In this document: positions 1-8,799 of the stretch, piece after piece
How positions within the stretch are numbered: the first letter of the stretch is position 1
Layout: every line of letters starts with the position of its first letter
From: Prevotella sp. UBA3675
GTDB taxonomy: Bacteria > Bacteroidota > Bacteroidia > Bacteroidales > Bacteroidaceae
Length of the DNA: 64,000 nt
Reading direction: 5' to 3'
Assembly (NCBI GenBank): GCA_002372235.1
Contig: DFJI01000017.1
Span: 1,899 to 65,898 of the forward strand
Program-made: the position numbers and the translations under genes
The notes under the pieces: generated by a model
What the model saw: the letters and a program-made list of their open reading frames with translations, nothing else
The model's database searches: none
Told to the model about the DNA's origin: nothing

Positions 1-33
1 AGAATTGGAGAATTTCTCCTTTTGTAATTTGGT

Positions 34-144
34 AGAATTATTAGGAATTTGAGAAGAAATGGCCAGCCATTTCCGTTTCAATCCGCAGGATTCCAGTCGC
101 TTGCGACGGGTAATTCAAAAATAATTCTCAAAATCTCTAATTCT
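34..144. repeat. Cloverleaf-like inverted-repeat element
   Basis: No gene is seen in bases 1-186. Imperfect arms at 34-55 and 125-144 can pair: seven bases, then a small 4-versus-2 base interior loop, then 10 of 11 bases. They enclose three short perfect hairpins: 56-62 with 67-73, 80-84 with 88-92, and 96-100 with 103-107. The whole would fold as a four-way junction. It lies about 40 bases downstream of the stop codon of the minus-strand glycoside hydrolase. It could be a structured 3' untranslated element, a small mobile or repeated element, or chance; no T-run makes it a classical terminator. Confidence 0.4.
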
Positions 145-186
145 TGATAAATAAAAAAGGATGGGAAACTTCAGTTAAAAAAAGAA

Positions 187-3117
187 TCACTTGATTTTCG
201 GCTTCAACTCGTCGGGCGAGTCATTGGTGAACATGTTCACTGCCGGTGCTCGCTTGGTGTAGAAGTGCTCTATCTGCTCTGCCGACAACTCGATAGCGGG
301 CTGGAAGTCGGCGCTCTGCATGTAGGAGAGGATGGCCTGACGCATCTGACGGGCTACGGGGCGGTGGTCAAGATCGTGAGTGATGTCCATCGTCGTCATG
401 AGCAGACGACCTTTGCCCACCCGGGCCTCGACGAGCATGCCGAGCTTGCGCGACACATGCCACGTGTCAATGGGCTGGATGGGCGACTGATAGCTCGCGG
501 GCAGCTCCATGAGGTTCATGACCTGCGCCTTGTTGAGCAGTTCCCACCAGTTCAGGTTCGACCAGTCGTCGGTGGGGAAGCCGTGACGGAACAGGGGATG
601 ATCCTTGTGAATGTAGGCCCCAGTGGTGTGAGGCGGACGCATCTTGAACCACGAAGTGTTCCAGAACACGGGCAGATAGGTCTGCTTCACGTCGCTGCCC
701 AGCGTGACGCGGCCTGCAGCCGTGAGCAGCACGGTGCCGCCTTTCTTCAGGGTCTTCAGTGCCTTGGCATCGAGCGTGTCGGCAATATAGATGCCGTCGT
801 CCTTCAGCGGGGAGCAATCGGCTGTGCCCGGATAGACCCAAAACTCCCAGTGGTTCTGTATTCTGCCGGAAAGCTGTACGGCCAGCGTGAGCTTGGCAGG
901 CTGCCGGATGGTATCGAGCGCAAGCTTCACGGTGCCCAGCTGGAAGTTCTTGCCCACGGGAACGATGCCCGAGAAGAGCGTGCCCTGTGCCAGGAGCCGC
1001 TGCTGATCGTCGCTGATGCTATAGGTGGCATTGACGTTGCTCACTGCTGTCTTAAAGGCATTGTAGAGTTCAACAGGCACTTGCAGCTGCTCGTCGTTGG
1101 TGAAGACGAACTTGGGGAAGCGGGCCAGCGGCACGATGGGCCCGCAGGACTCGCGCCACTCACGGGCGGTGCAGTAGCCTTTCTCGCGCCAGAACACGTT
1201 GAGCACGCCTACGAGAGCCGTACCCTGACCGCTGTAGTCGTTGAGGCCGAGCAGCTGGAAGCCAGCATAGTCCTTGGTGCGCAGGTTGCGCTCAATCTCG
1301 TATTTATAGCACAGCATCTGCAACTTGCCGCTGGCATGCAGGAACTTGCTGCCCATGCCCTCCATGCCATTGTCGCGCAGCAGGTCGCGGAATATCTCGA
1401 AGTTGCCTGCCTTATAGACACCTGTGTATTGAGGTATCTCGCTGAAGTCGGGGAAAGCACACCACTGTCCCTTCTCATGGGTGACGATGGGGGTCTGATT
1501 GGGCTCCTCTCCCTTATAGTTCCTGGGATGGAGGATGCCGCTGTAGTAATCGTCATCGCTCGACGGGGCCCGGCGATTCCAGTCGTCAAGTCCGCGTGCG
1601 CCGCCCTTCACGTGATACTCAGAGCCGCTGTCCCACGCCCATCCGCCACCGACTGAGGCTCCGGCATAGAGCTTCGTGGGGTCATACTTCTTCATCTCCT
1701 TCACCCAATCGTTGCAGTAGCTCACCCAGTCGCCTGCAGGCTCGTTGCCGGCTGCCATCATCACGAAGGAGGGATGGTGGCCGTACTCGTCGATGATGCG
1801 CTTCGACTCCTCCAGCAGGTACTGGTCGATCTTCATGCCGCGACGCAGTTTCACGCCATGATTGGGCCACGTGGGGCCTTCAGCCTGGATATAGATGCCC
1901 AGCTGGTCGGCAGCGGCAAAGGCAGCCTCGGGAGGACAGTAGCTGTGGAAGCGCACGTGGTTGAGCCCATACTCCTTGCACTTGCGGAAAATGCGCAGCC
2001 ACTCCTGCTCGTCGGTGGGCGGAAAGCCTGTGGCAGGGAAACAGCAGTTCTCCACCGTGCCGCGAAGGAAGAGCGGATGACCGTTGAGCTTCAGCTGGCG
2101 GCCTTCCACGCTGATGTCGCGCAAGCCGAAGGTCGTCTCATAGACATCGTCGCCGGCTCTGACCGTCAACAGATAGAGGTTAGGCTCAAACTCGTCCCAC
2201 AGACGCGCCTTCTCGCCCAGAGGTATCTCGAAACGCTTCTTGCTGCCAAGCGCCTCCTTGACAGCCGCAGCCTGTATGGGGCGCGACTGCCAGCCACCGA
2301 CGGAGCGTACCGTCACATACACGTGATAGTTGCCATCGGGGAAGAAGCGCACGCCATCGACATGATTCTCCAGTTCCACCTCAACATCTACCTTGCGCCG
2401 GGCTGCATTCGGCACGACGCGCACATGCCGGATGTTCAGTTTCTTCCATTGAGCCTGCAACTCGATGCGGCCCACAATGCCATTCCAGTTGCCTTGCGTC
2501 TGGTCGGTCACGGAGTGGGAGTCCTGTCCCACGCATACGTTCTCAATGCCATTATAGACACGGATACTGATATCGTTCTTGTCACCGAAGTTCACGAAGC
2601 TGGTGATGTCGTAGCGATGGGGCGTTGAGAGGCTGAGCTGCCGCCCGATCTCACGACCGTTGACATAGACCTTGGTCTCGATGTGCGGTCGCTCCAAGAA
2701 GAGCGTGATGCGCTGATCAGACCACGACTTAGGCACATAGACCGAACGATGATACCAGGCGGCTCCTACATAGTGGCGCTCAGGCGTGAGGAAGAAAGGA
2801 AACTTCACCTCACCGGGCTCACCCTTTGCCCCACCCTCGCGACGATACTTCTCCATGTAGGGATTGAAGTAGAAGCTGGAATCATAGAGCGAACCAGTCC
2901 ACTGGGTGTGCACCGACACGGGATTGCCCTTGCCGTTGGTTAGCATTGAGCCGGGCAACATCACATAGTCGTCGTAGTCGTCGGGAACGGTCTTGGCATC
3001 GGTGTCGCCCATACGGAAGTCCCAGGCGCCTTCAAGTGAGATGACTTGCTGAGCCGATACGTGACTCATTGAAAGATGAAAAATGATAAATGACAAACTG
3101 ATTAGTAATCGCTTCAT
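187..3117 (-). CDS. Secreted glycoside hydrolase family 2 protein
   Basis: Predicted exported retaining beta-glycosidase of family GH2 (beta-galactosidase/beta-glucuronidase class), 976 residues. I start it at MKRLLISL rather than 17 codons upstream, because this gives a signal peptide ending near SHVSAQ (residue 22). An N-terminal jelly-roll sugar-binding domain spans about residues 25-220, an immunoglobulin-like domain about 225-335, and the TIM barrel starts near 340 (LKLNGHPLFLRG). The expected acid/base Glu is E459 in GNEP and the nucleophile is probably E548 in THEKG. A C-terminal extension of about 350 residues follows. Substrate cannot be told from sequence, and no SusC/SusD pair or other carbohydrate genes are adjacent within the window. 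A box CAAATTTA at 3144-3151 (minus strand TAAATTTG) is a plausible promoter. Confidence 0.88.
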   Translation of the reverse strand: MKRLLISLSFIIFHLSMSHVSAQQVISLEGAWDFRMGDTDAKTVPDDYDDYVMLPGSMLTNGKGNPVSVHTQWTGSLYDSSFYFNPYMEKYRREGGAKGEPGEVKFPFFLTPERHYVGAAWYHRSVYVPKSWSDQRITLFLERPHIETKVYVNGREIGRQLSLSTPHRYDITSFVNFGDKNDISIRVYNGIENVCVGQDSHSVTDQTQGNWNGIVGRIELQAQWKKLNIRHVRVVPNAARRKVDVEVELENHVDGVRFFPDGNYHVYVTVRSVGGWQSRPIQAAAVKEALGSKKRFEIPLGEKARLWDEFEPNLYLLTVRAGDDVYETTFGLRDISVEGRQLKLNGHPLFLRGTVENCCFPATGFPPTDEQEWLRIFRKCKEYGLNHVRFHSYCPPEAAFAAADQLGIYIQAEGPTWPNHGVKLRRGMKIDQYLLEESKRIIDEYGHHPSFVMMAAGNEPAGDWVSYCNDWVKEMKKYDPTKLYAGASVGGGWAWDSGSEYHVKGGARGLDDWNRRAPSSDDDYYSGILHPRNYKGEEPNQTPIVTHEKGQWCAFPDFSEIPQYTGVYKAGNFEIFRDLLRDNGMEGMGSKFLHASGKLQMLCYKYEIERNLRTKDYAGFQLLGLNDYSGQGTALVGVLNVFWREKGYCTAREWRESCGPIVPLARFPKFVFTNDEQLQVPVELYNAFKTAVSNVNATYSISDDQQRLLAQGTLFSGIVPVGKNFQLGTVKLALDTIRQPAKLTLAVQLSGRIQNHWEFWVYPGTADCSPLKDDGIYIADTLDAKALKTLKKGGTVLLTAAGRVTLGSDVKQTYLPVFWNTSWFKMRPPHTTGAYIHKDHPLFRHGFPTDDWSNLNWWELLNKAQVMNLMELPASYQSPIQPIDTWHVSRKLGMLVEARVGKGRLLMTTMDITHDLDHRPVARQMRQAILSYMQSADFQPAIELSAEQIEHFYTKRAPAVNMFTNDSPDELKPKIK

Positions 3118-3194
3118 AGTGCTTTTTATATATAAGTCGGTTGCAAATTTACACAAAAAACGACACACACGTCACATTTTCGTTTTTTTTATTT

Positions 3195-3222
3195 GTAACT
3201 TTGCGCTTCGGCGCGAAGTTAC
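3195..3222. promoter_or_regulatory. UUCG hairpin overlapping a promoter-like box
   Basis: A 12-base-pair stem (one G-T wobble) closed by TTCG occupies 3195-3206 and 3211-3222. Its left arm contains TAACTTTG (3196-3203), a consensus Bacteroidota -7 box, so the same bases are a promoter-like box and half of a very stable hairpin. It lies between the divergent GH2 and aminopeptidase genes, upstream of a second TAACTTTG box at 3279-3286. Whether it acts as DNA (regulator site) or RNA (from the upstream promoter or as a terminator) is not clear. Confidence 0.5.
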
Positions 3223-3255
3223 GGACACTCGGAAGAAAAAAACGAACATGTTTGT

Positions 3256-3286
3256 TTTGTTCTTCTCTCGTTTATTTGTAACTTTG
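3256..3286 (+). promoter_or_regulatory. Promoter of the C1 aminopeptidase gene
   Basis: TTTG at 3256-3259 and TAACTTTG at 3279-3286 are separated by 19 bases, matching the Bacteroidota primary-sigma consensus. Transcription would begin about 40 bases before the ATG at 3336. Confidence 0.65.
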
Positions 3287-3335
3287 CCAGCAAATGAATC
3301 AGAAAACGAATACGAACCCATAAAATTTCAACAAA

Positions 3336-4736
3336 ATGAAGAAACTATATTCAACAACCCTCTGCCTGTGTTTTGCAGCTGCAACAACCTTACAGGCACA
3401 AAACGGCGGCATCTCGGAATCGATGCTGAAGGAGATTCAGAAGGAGCAGAAAATGACTGGAGCCGAGCAGGCACTGCAGAATGCCGTTGCCGGCAACTCC
3501 ATCGACGACCTGACACGCAATCACTCTCACTCGGGAGCACTCGACACCCACTTTAGCGTGGAGACCAGGAAACAGAGCATCACCGACCAGAAGCAATCGG
3601 GCCGCTGCTGGATGTTCAGCGGCATGAACGTGCTGCGTGGCAATTTCCAGAAGCGCACCGACTCACTCACGGTCGATTTCTCACAGGCTTACCTCTTCTT
3701 CTGGGATCAGCTGGAGAAAGCGAACCTCATGCTGCAAGGCGTTATCGACACTGCGAACAAGCCCATCGACGACCAGCGCGTGCAGTTCTTCTTCCATTAC
3801 CCCATTGGCGACGGCGGCACATTCTGCGGTGTAGCCGACCTGGCCGACAAGTACGGACTGGTGCCCAGCGAGGTGATGCCCGAGACGTTCTCGAGCGACA
3901 ACACATCGCGTGCCCGTCAGCTCATATCCTCGAAACTACGCGAATACGGCCTGGAGCTGCGCAACATGGTGCAGAACGGAAAGAAGGGAGCTGCGCTTGA
4001 AAAGGCAAAGACGCGCATGCTGAGCCAGATCTACCGCATGCTGCAGTTCACGATAGGCGAGCCTCCCGCCAAGTTCACCTATGCTTTCAAGAACGCGAAA
4101 GGAAAAGCCGTCGGCGAAGCAAAAGAATACACGCCACAGTCATTCTTCAAGGAAGTAGTGGGCGGTCCCATCAACGGCACGTTCATCATGGTGATGAACG
4201 ATCCCCGACGCGACTATTACAAGACTTACGAGGTGGAATACGACCGCCACACCTACGACGGTCACAACTGGAAGTACGTGAACCTGCCGATGGACGATAT
4301 TGAGCAGATGGCGATTGCAGCACTGAAGGACGGGCGCAAGCTCTATTCGAGCTACGACGTGGCTAAATTTCTGGACCGCAAGCGCGGCTATGCCGACATT
4401 GAGAACTTCAACTACGGCTCACTGTTTGGCACCACGTTCAACATGTCGAAAGCCGACCGCATCGCCACCTTCGACAGTGGTTCGACTCACGCCATGACCC
4501 TCACGGCTGTTGACCTTGATGCCAACGGGACAGCGAAGAAATGGAAAGTGGAAAACTCATGGGGCAGCACTTGGGGACAAAACGGCTGTCTGATCATGAC
4601 CGACCGATGGTTCCGCGAGTTCATGTTCCGTCTGGTCGTTCCCAACGACTATGTGCCAGAGAAAGTGATGAATGCCTATAACACCACGCCAGTGATGGTC
4701 ATGCCGGAAGATCCTCTCTTCCTGCCCGACGAATAA
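3336..4736 (+). CDS. Exported C1-family aminopeptidase (PepC/bleomycin hydrolase type)
   Basis: Papain-fold cysteine peptidase of the PepC/bleomycin hydrolase group, 466 residues. A signal peptide (residues 1-22, ending LQAQ) predicts export, unlike the cytosolic PepC of lactic acid bacteria. The catalytic triad is visible: C91 in GRCWMFSG, H385 in STHAMTL, and N407 in VENSWG. Family members are usually homohexameric aminopeptidases; here the role is probably periplasmic peptide trimming (inference). It is preceded by a good promoter and ends in a shared terminator with the convergent penicillin-binding protein. Confidence 0.88.
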   Translation: MKKLYSTTLCLCFAAATTLQAQNGGISESMLKEIQKEQKMTGAEQALQNAVAGNSIDDLTRNHSHSGALDTHFSVETRKQSITDQKQSGRCWMFSGMNVLRGNFQKRTDSLTVDFSQAYLFFWDQLEKANLMLQGVIDTANKPIDDQRVQFFFHYPIGDGGTFCGVADLADKYGLVPSEVMPETFSSDNTSRARQLISSKLREYGLELRNMVQNGKKGAALEKAKTRMLSQIYRMLQFTIGEPPAKFTYAFKNAKGKAVGEAKEYTPQSFFKEVVGGPINGTFIMVMNDPRRDYYKTYEVEYDRHTYDGHNWKYVNLPMDDIEQMAIAALKDGRKLYSSYDVAKFLDRKRGYADIENFNYGSLFGTTFNMSKADRIATFDSGSTHAMTLTAVDLDANGTAKKWKVENSWGSTWGQNGCLIMTDRWFREFMFRLVVPNDYVPEKVMNAYNTTPVMVMPEDPLFLPDE

Positions 4737-4772
4737 ATTAAAAAGAAGAAACTGATTTTTTATACCCACAAA

Positions 4773-4829
4773 ACGAGAACTCTCTCCTGTTCTCTTCCTT
4801 ATATGGAAGGTGCAGGAGAGAGTTTTCGT
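4773..4829. terminator. Shared terminator between convergent genes
   Basis: Arms 4773-4789 and 4813-4829 pair over 17 bases with one G-T wobble, with an inner stem 4794-4798/4805-4809. The right arm lies inside the last codons of the minus-strand penicillin-binding protein (stop at 4799), so the hairpin includes coding sequence. A short T-run follows on the minus strand. Confidence 0.65.
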
Positions 4830-5941
4830 AATTTCTCTTTCAAGGCCGATGACTTCTTTGAAAGCTTTCCTTTCAGATACATCTCAATGACGAGCGATGC
4901 CATAGGTGCAGCCATTTCAGCTCCGAAGCCTCCATGCTCCACATACACGGAGACGGCTATCTTGGGATGCTCCATAGGGGCAAAGCCGATAAATGCCGAG
5001 TGGTCGGCTCCACTATTTTCCACCGTGCCAGTCTTTCCGCAAATCTTATACATAGGGGTATTAATGGCATAGGCAGTACCCGACTCCACCGCTTTTCTCA
5101 TTCCGGCAATCACCGACTTGTAAGCCTCGGGCTTCACCATCGTCTTGCGCAAGGTCTTGAATCGCTGTGCCAGTGGCTTCGCATCGGTATCCTTATAAAT
5201 GTGCGGCACAAAGTAAGAACCGCGATTGGCAATAGACGCAGCCAAGTTGCAGAGCTGTAGCGGCGTGATGGTGACGTCGCCCTGTCCCATTCCGGCCCAC
5301 ATGATCGTGTTTCCGTTCCAGCCCTCCTTGTAACGACGGTTCAGATAGGCCGAATTAGCAAGCAAGCCTCCCATCTCGCCAGGCAAGTCTATGACCAGCG
5401 GGCCTCCCAACCCCATACTGCGCATATAGTCGCGCCACGTATCAATGGCCTCCTCCTTACTGGCATACATGAAATCATCGTTAATCATCGATGCAAACGT
5501 AAAGAGAAACCACGTGTTGCAAGACTGAGCCAAAGCATCTTGTAAGTTCAGCGGAGACCGGTGCTGATGGCATCCCACGCGGATGTTACCTTCAGTGAAG
5601 CCGTTCTCACAAGGAACAGTAGTCGCATCGGTAACCACACCTTCAGAAAGCAACGTCAGTGCCTGTGCCGTCTTGAAGGTGGAGCCCGGTGCATAAGCCT
5701 TCGCTATTGCAAGACTCACATTGCTGCCCGACGGCGAATTGGTTGCCAGACAGAGTATCTCGCCCGTCTCTGGTTGAATGGCCACGATACTTCCCGTCTT
5801 GCCCTGTAATAATTGCTCGCCCAACTGTTGCAACAACGGGCGCACAGTCAAGGGGGCATCACTCGGCAGCCCCTGTGCATGAACAGCTCCCACTACTATT
5901 ATATATAATAATGTAATAACATACTTCAGTCGTTTCATCAT
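4799..5941 (-). CDS. Transpeptidase-only penicillin-binding protein
   Basis: Predicted periplasmic D,D-transpeptidase for peptidoglycan cross-linking, 380 residues. All three active-site motifs are present: S87-T-F-K90, S140-C-N142 and K303-T-G-T306, plus GQGDVTITPLQL typical of class B proteins. Ordinary class B PBPs have about 600 residues with an N-terminal pedestal domain; here the catalytic domain starts almost directly after a hydrophobic segment (residues 5-22) that could be a membrane anchor or cleaved signal (VHAQ). The start has two adjacent ATGs (5941 and 5938). A divergent promoter box TACATTTG (minus strand, 5987-5994) lies upstream. It could instead be a beta-lactamase-like relative, but KTGT and the class B signature favour PBP. 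Confidence 0.82.
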   Translation of the reverse strand: MMKRLKYVITLLYIIVVGAVHAQGLPSDAPLTVRPLLQQLGEQLLQGKTGSIVAIQPETGEILCLATNSPSGSNVSLAIAKAYAPGSTFKTAQALTLLSEGVVTDATTVPCENGFTEGNIRVGCHQHRSPLNLQDALAQSCNTWFLFTFASMINDDFMYASKEEAIDTWRDYMRSMGLGGPLVIDLPGEMGGLLANSAYLNRRYKEGWNGNTIMWAGMGQGDVTITPLQLCNLAASIANRGSYFVPHIYKDTDAKPLAQRFKTLRKTMVKPEAYKSVIAGMRKAVESGTAYAINTPMYKICGKTGTVENSGADHSAFIGFAPMEHPKIAVSVYVEHGGFGAEMAAPMASLVIEMYLKGKLSKKSSALKEKLRKLSPAPSI

Positions 5942-6149
5942 CGCTCACTATACAAAAACTTGTAAATATATTCAGAATTTGAATAGCAAATGTATTAAGT
6001 TTATTTGGATTACGCAAGCTATTCGTGAAGAATTTACACTTTTTCAACGTGCCTGTTAAAACTCCATAAACATGTTCAAAAATCTTTCACGTTTCGCAGA
6101 AAATACAAAGACAAATCGTAACTTTACACCGTGAATTAATATTTGCGTT

Positions 6150-6941
6150 ATGATTACAGAAGGAAAATACAGACATACTTACACATCGACAGCATCGGAC
6201 ATCACGCCCCTATACAAGCTTACGCCAAATGCCCTGCTGATGTACTTTCAAGATAGTTTCGCACGCCTGATGACCATTCACGGCCTTGCGGCTTTCGACA
6301 TTGTGAAGCAACGGCGAATGTGGGTCATTACAGAAGTTCAGATAGACGTTCAGCCCACGGTGACCTACTGGTCAGAAGACTTCACGGTGGAGCTCTGGGT
6401 GAGCGAGCTCACCTCGCTCCGCATCTATTGCGACTTCCGCATTGTGCGCAAGGACAACGAGAAGCTCATAGCCTCGGGCACGAGCCAATGGAACATCCTG
6501 AACCTCGACACCAAGCGACTGGAGCCGACCGACTTCCTTGCCGACAAGCTGACGGTGGTGCCTGAACTGATGACGGCAAGTCACAAGAAAGTGCGATTCC
6601 CCAAGCCGCAGTCAGTCGAAATGCAGATGGACCATCGTGCCACCCGTCTCGACCTTGACTTCAATTTCCACGTCAGCAACCGCAGCTATGTAAGTATTGC
6701 CCTGCTCACCATGCCCGATGAGGTACTGGCCTCGCAAATATTGTCATCGCTCACCGTACACTGGTTGCACGAGACCTATCTTGACGACACTCTCTCGTGC
6801 CGCATGTCGCGCACCGATGACGGCAGCTACCTGCACACGCTGACTAACTCTGAGGGCGTTGTGGTCTGCGAGCTCATGAGCAAATGGCAACCTCAGCCCC
6901 AAACAGCTGACGTCAGCGAAGTACTGAACAGAGATTTGTAA
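6150..6941 (+). CDS. Acyl-ACP thioesterase (FatA/FatB family)
   Basis: Cytosolic hydrolase releasing free fatty acids from acyl carrier protein, 263 residues, with two hot-dog folds as in the plant-type acyl-ACP thioesterase family. The first hot-dog covers about residues 5-135 (RMWVITEVQI, then VTYWSEDFTV). The second starts near 158 and holds the active-site region LDFNFHVSNRSY, in which H174 aligns with the catalytic histidine; the usual HVNN motif reads HVSN here. A near-consensus box TAACTTTA lies at 6119-6126. It is followed 48 bases later by an acyltransferase gene on the same strand. Confidence 0.82.
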   Translation: MITEGKYRHTYTSTASDITPLYKLTPNALLMYFQDSFARLMTIHGLAAFDIVKQRRMWVITEVQIDVQPTVTYWSEDFTVELWVSELTSLRIYCDFRIVRKDNEKLIASGTSQWNILNLDTKRLEPTDFLADKLTVVPELMTASHKKVRFPKPQSVEMQMDHRATRLDLDFNFHVSNRSYVSIALLTMPDEVLASQILSSLTVHWLHETYLDDTLSCRMSRTDDGSYLHTLTNSEGVVVCELMSKWQPQPQTADVSEVLNRDL

Positions 6942-6989
6942 ATTCACGACATTCCGGAACAAACCTAATGCTTCTGCACTCCTAAACTT

Positions 6990-8024
6990 ATGACACAGCG
7001 GAACAAGGATGCCATAGCATGGCTACGCTTCCCACTCATTTTCTTCGTCATTCTGTTGCATGCCTACTCGGTGGTGCAGATTCCGGGCGAACATGCTGTC
7101 TTTTTCAAGACGGCTTATCCGCTGTCACTGTGGATTGGAGAGACGGGTGTGCCGGGGTTCTTTTTCATCTCGGGCTTCCTGTTCTTCCTAAGCAAGAAGA
7201 CGTATGGCGATAAACTGCGAAGCCGGTTCCACACGCTGCTCGTACCTTATATTATATGGAACACGCTGCTGTTGGCGGCTTATGTAGCTGCCTACGCGCT
7301 GGGACATCCGCAGGACATCAACGGCAGAAACATGGCCGACTACGGATGGACGGACTACATCAGACTGTTCTGGGATCGCGGCTCGTTCGACAACGGCAAC
7401 TTCGTGCCGTTGCTCTGCCCCTACTGGTACATCCGCAATCTGCTCCTGCTATCGGTCGTGTCGCCCTTGATCTTCGTACTGGTGCGCTATGTGCGCGAGC
7501 TGTTCCTGCTGGGGATGGCCGTGTGGTGGATGTTCACGCCTCACAATGCATTCATTCAGCAGAGCGTGTTCTTCTTCAGTCTCGGAGCCTATTTTTCCAT
7601 CCACGAACGAGTGCCGCTGATCATGTTCAGCCAAAAGAAGAAACTGACAATCAGCTTGTGCATCGTGCTCGGTCTAGCCGACATCATCACGCACGTGGCC
7701 TTCCCCACCCCGTTCAACCTGCAGATACACCGCATGGCGCTCATTGCCAACATTCCGGCCTTGTTCCTGCTGGCAGACTATTGCGTGCGGCACGGCTTTC
7801 AGTCGCCGTTGCTCACAGGCGCAGCTTTCATCGTGTTCAGCATTCACTATCCGCTCATTGTGATGATGCGCAAGGGATGTGCCCACTACTTTGCACAGGC
7901 TAATGATGCTGTGCAGTTCGCGCTCTATCTGGGATGTGTCGTCGCCGTCACTGCCCTGAGCCTGCTCTTCTATCAGCTGCTACCCCATTCACTCAGAAAT
8001 CTGCTGTCAGGCAATCGCTCATGA
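6990..8024 (+). CDS. Membrane acyltransferase, family 3
   Basis: Integral membrane protein of 344 residues with about ten hydrophobic segments, in the acyltransferase-3 family that transfers acyl (often acetyl) groups onto cell-surface sugars. The family signature of an Arg and a His ten residues apart in the first helix is seen as R13 and H24 (LRFPLIFFVILLHAYS). Its TGA stop overlaps the ATG of the SGNH hydrolase gene (ATGA at 8021-8024), suggesting coupled translation and joint function. Acceptor and donor cannot be assigned from sequence. Confidence 0.82.
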   Translation: MTQRNKDAIAWLRFPLIFFVILLHAYSVVQIPGEHAVFFKTAYPLSLWIGETGVPGFFFISGFLFFLSKKTYGDKLRSRFHTLLVPYIIWNTLLLAAYVAAYALGHPQDINGRNMADYGWTDYIRLFWDRGSFDNGNFVPLLCPYWYIRNLLLLSVVSPLIFVLVRYVRELFLLGMAVWWMFTPHNAFIQQSVFFFSLGAYFSIHERVPLIMFSQKKKLTISLCIVLGLADIITHVAFPTPFNLQIHRMALIANIPALFLLADYCVRHGFQSPLLTGAAFIVFSIHYPLIVMMRKGCAHYFAQANDAVQFALYLGCVVAVTALSLLFYQLLPHSLRNLLSGNRS

Positions 8025-8782
8025 AAGGAAAAATCATTGCTGCTACAGTCATTGTATGCCTCTTGTTGGGCACTACTGCCATCATCTGGAAGGCATGGGG
8101 GTACTACGGACTGGCTTCGGAACGTGAAGCCTATGCCTGCAAGTGCCAACAGGACGACACACTGCGACTGGCCATCATCGGTGACAGCTGGGCGCATCTG
8201 CACCAACCTTATGACACGCTGCTGCAACAGGCCATCAGCTCGAAGACGGGCACCCCTGTTAAAGTGAGCTCCTACGGGTTGTGCGGACAGACGAGCAAGG
8301 AGGTATATCTAAGTATGTTCAACGACCGGGGGCTACGCCGCCAGCTGAGCGAAGGAGCCGATTACTGTTTCATTTCAGTAGGCATCAACGACACCTACAA
8401 GAAGATAGGAGCCGACTACTTTGCCCACCACACGTGCTTGATTCTGCGGTTCATGCTACAGAACGGCATCACTCCCATTCTGCTGGAGATTCCCGACTAC
8501 GACATTGCCTATACTTATGAGCACCAGACGGTCAGGAAGAAGCTGCTCCGCCAGCTGTCAATGGGCATCACGCACAGCACGCTCGACTGTCGCGAAGACT
8601 ATCGGCAGGCGCTCCGAACGGCAATGGAGGAAGAACGACTGGCGAGTAGCATCGTCATCATCGCCAACCAGCACTGGGACGCGAGTCTGTACGCCGCTGA
8701 CAGGATGCACCTCAACAAGAGAGGCTATCAGGTGCTGGACTCACTGATTGTGAAACATCTGCTGCTGCGCATGAATACATAA
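8021..8782 (+). CDS. SGNH/GDSL hydrolase, membrane-anchored
   Basis: 253-residue protein with one N-terminal membrane segment (residues 4-22) followed by an SGNH hydrolase domain. Catalytic blocks are visible: S56 in IGDSW, N123 in VGIND, and D227/H230 in [10 protein letters not shown]. Enzymes of this fold act as esterases or O-acetyltransferases. I start it at MKGKII because that ATG overlaps the upstream stop by four bases. In OatA-like proteins an acyltransferase-3 domain and an SGNH domain sit in one chain; here they are two coupled genes, so a surface O-acetylation pair is a reasonable inference. Confidence 0.78.
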   Translation: MKGKIIAATVIVCLLLGTTAIIWKAWGYYGLASEREAYACKCQQDDTLRLAIIGDSWAHLHQPYDTLLQQAISSKTGTPVKVSSYGLCGQTSKEVYLSMFNDRGLRRQLSEGADYCFISVGINDTYKKIGADYFAHHTCLILRFMLQNGITPILLEIPDYDIAYTYEHQTVRKKLLRQLSMGITHSTLDCREDYRQALRTAMEEERLASSIVIIANQHWDASLYAADRMHLNKRGYQVLDSLIVKHLLLRMNT

Positions 8783-8799
8783 GAAAAGCGCTGTTTCCT

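Noticed and set aside
75..107. CRISPR array at the left edge
   Set aside because: Only one repeat-like copy, no second copy at array spacing on either side, and it is explained by hairpins of a larger inverted repeat. Kept only as a low-interest finding.
265..1656. Long plus-strand ORF (463 codons) opposite the GH2 gene
   Set aside because: It is antisense to a gene with clear GH2 domains, and its translation has no recognisable domain and an alanine/histidine/glutamine-rich composition typical of a shadow frame.
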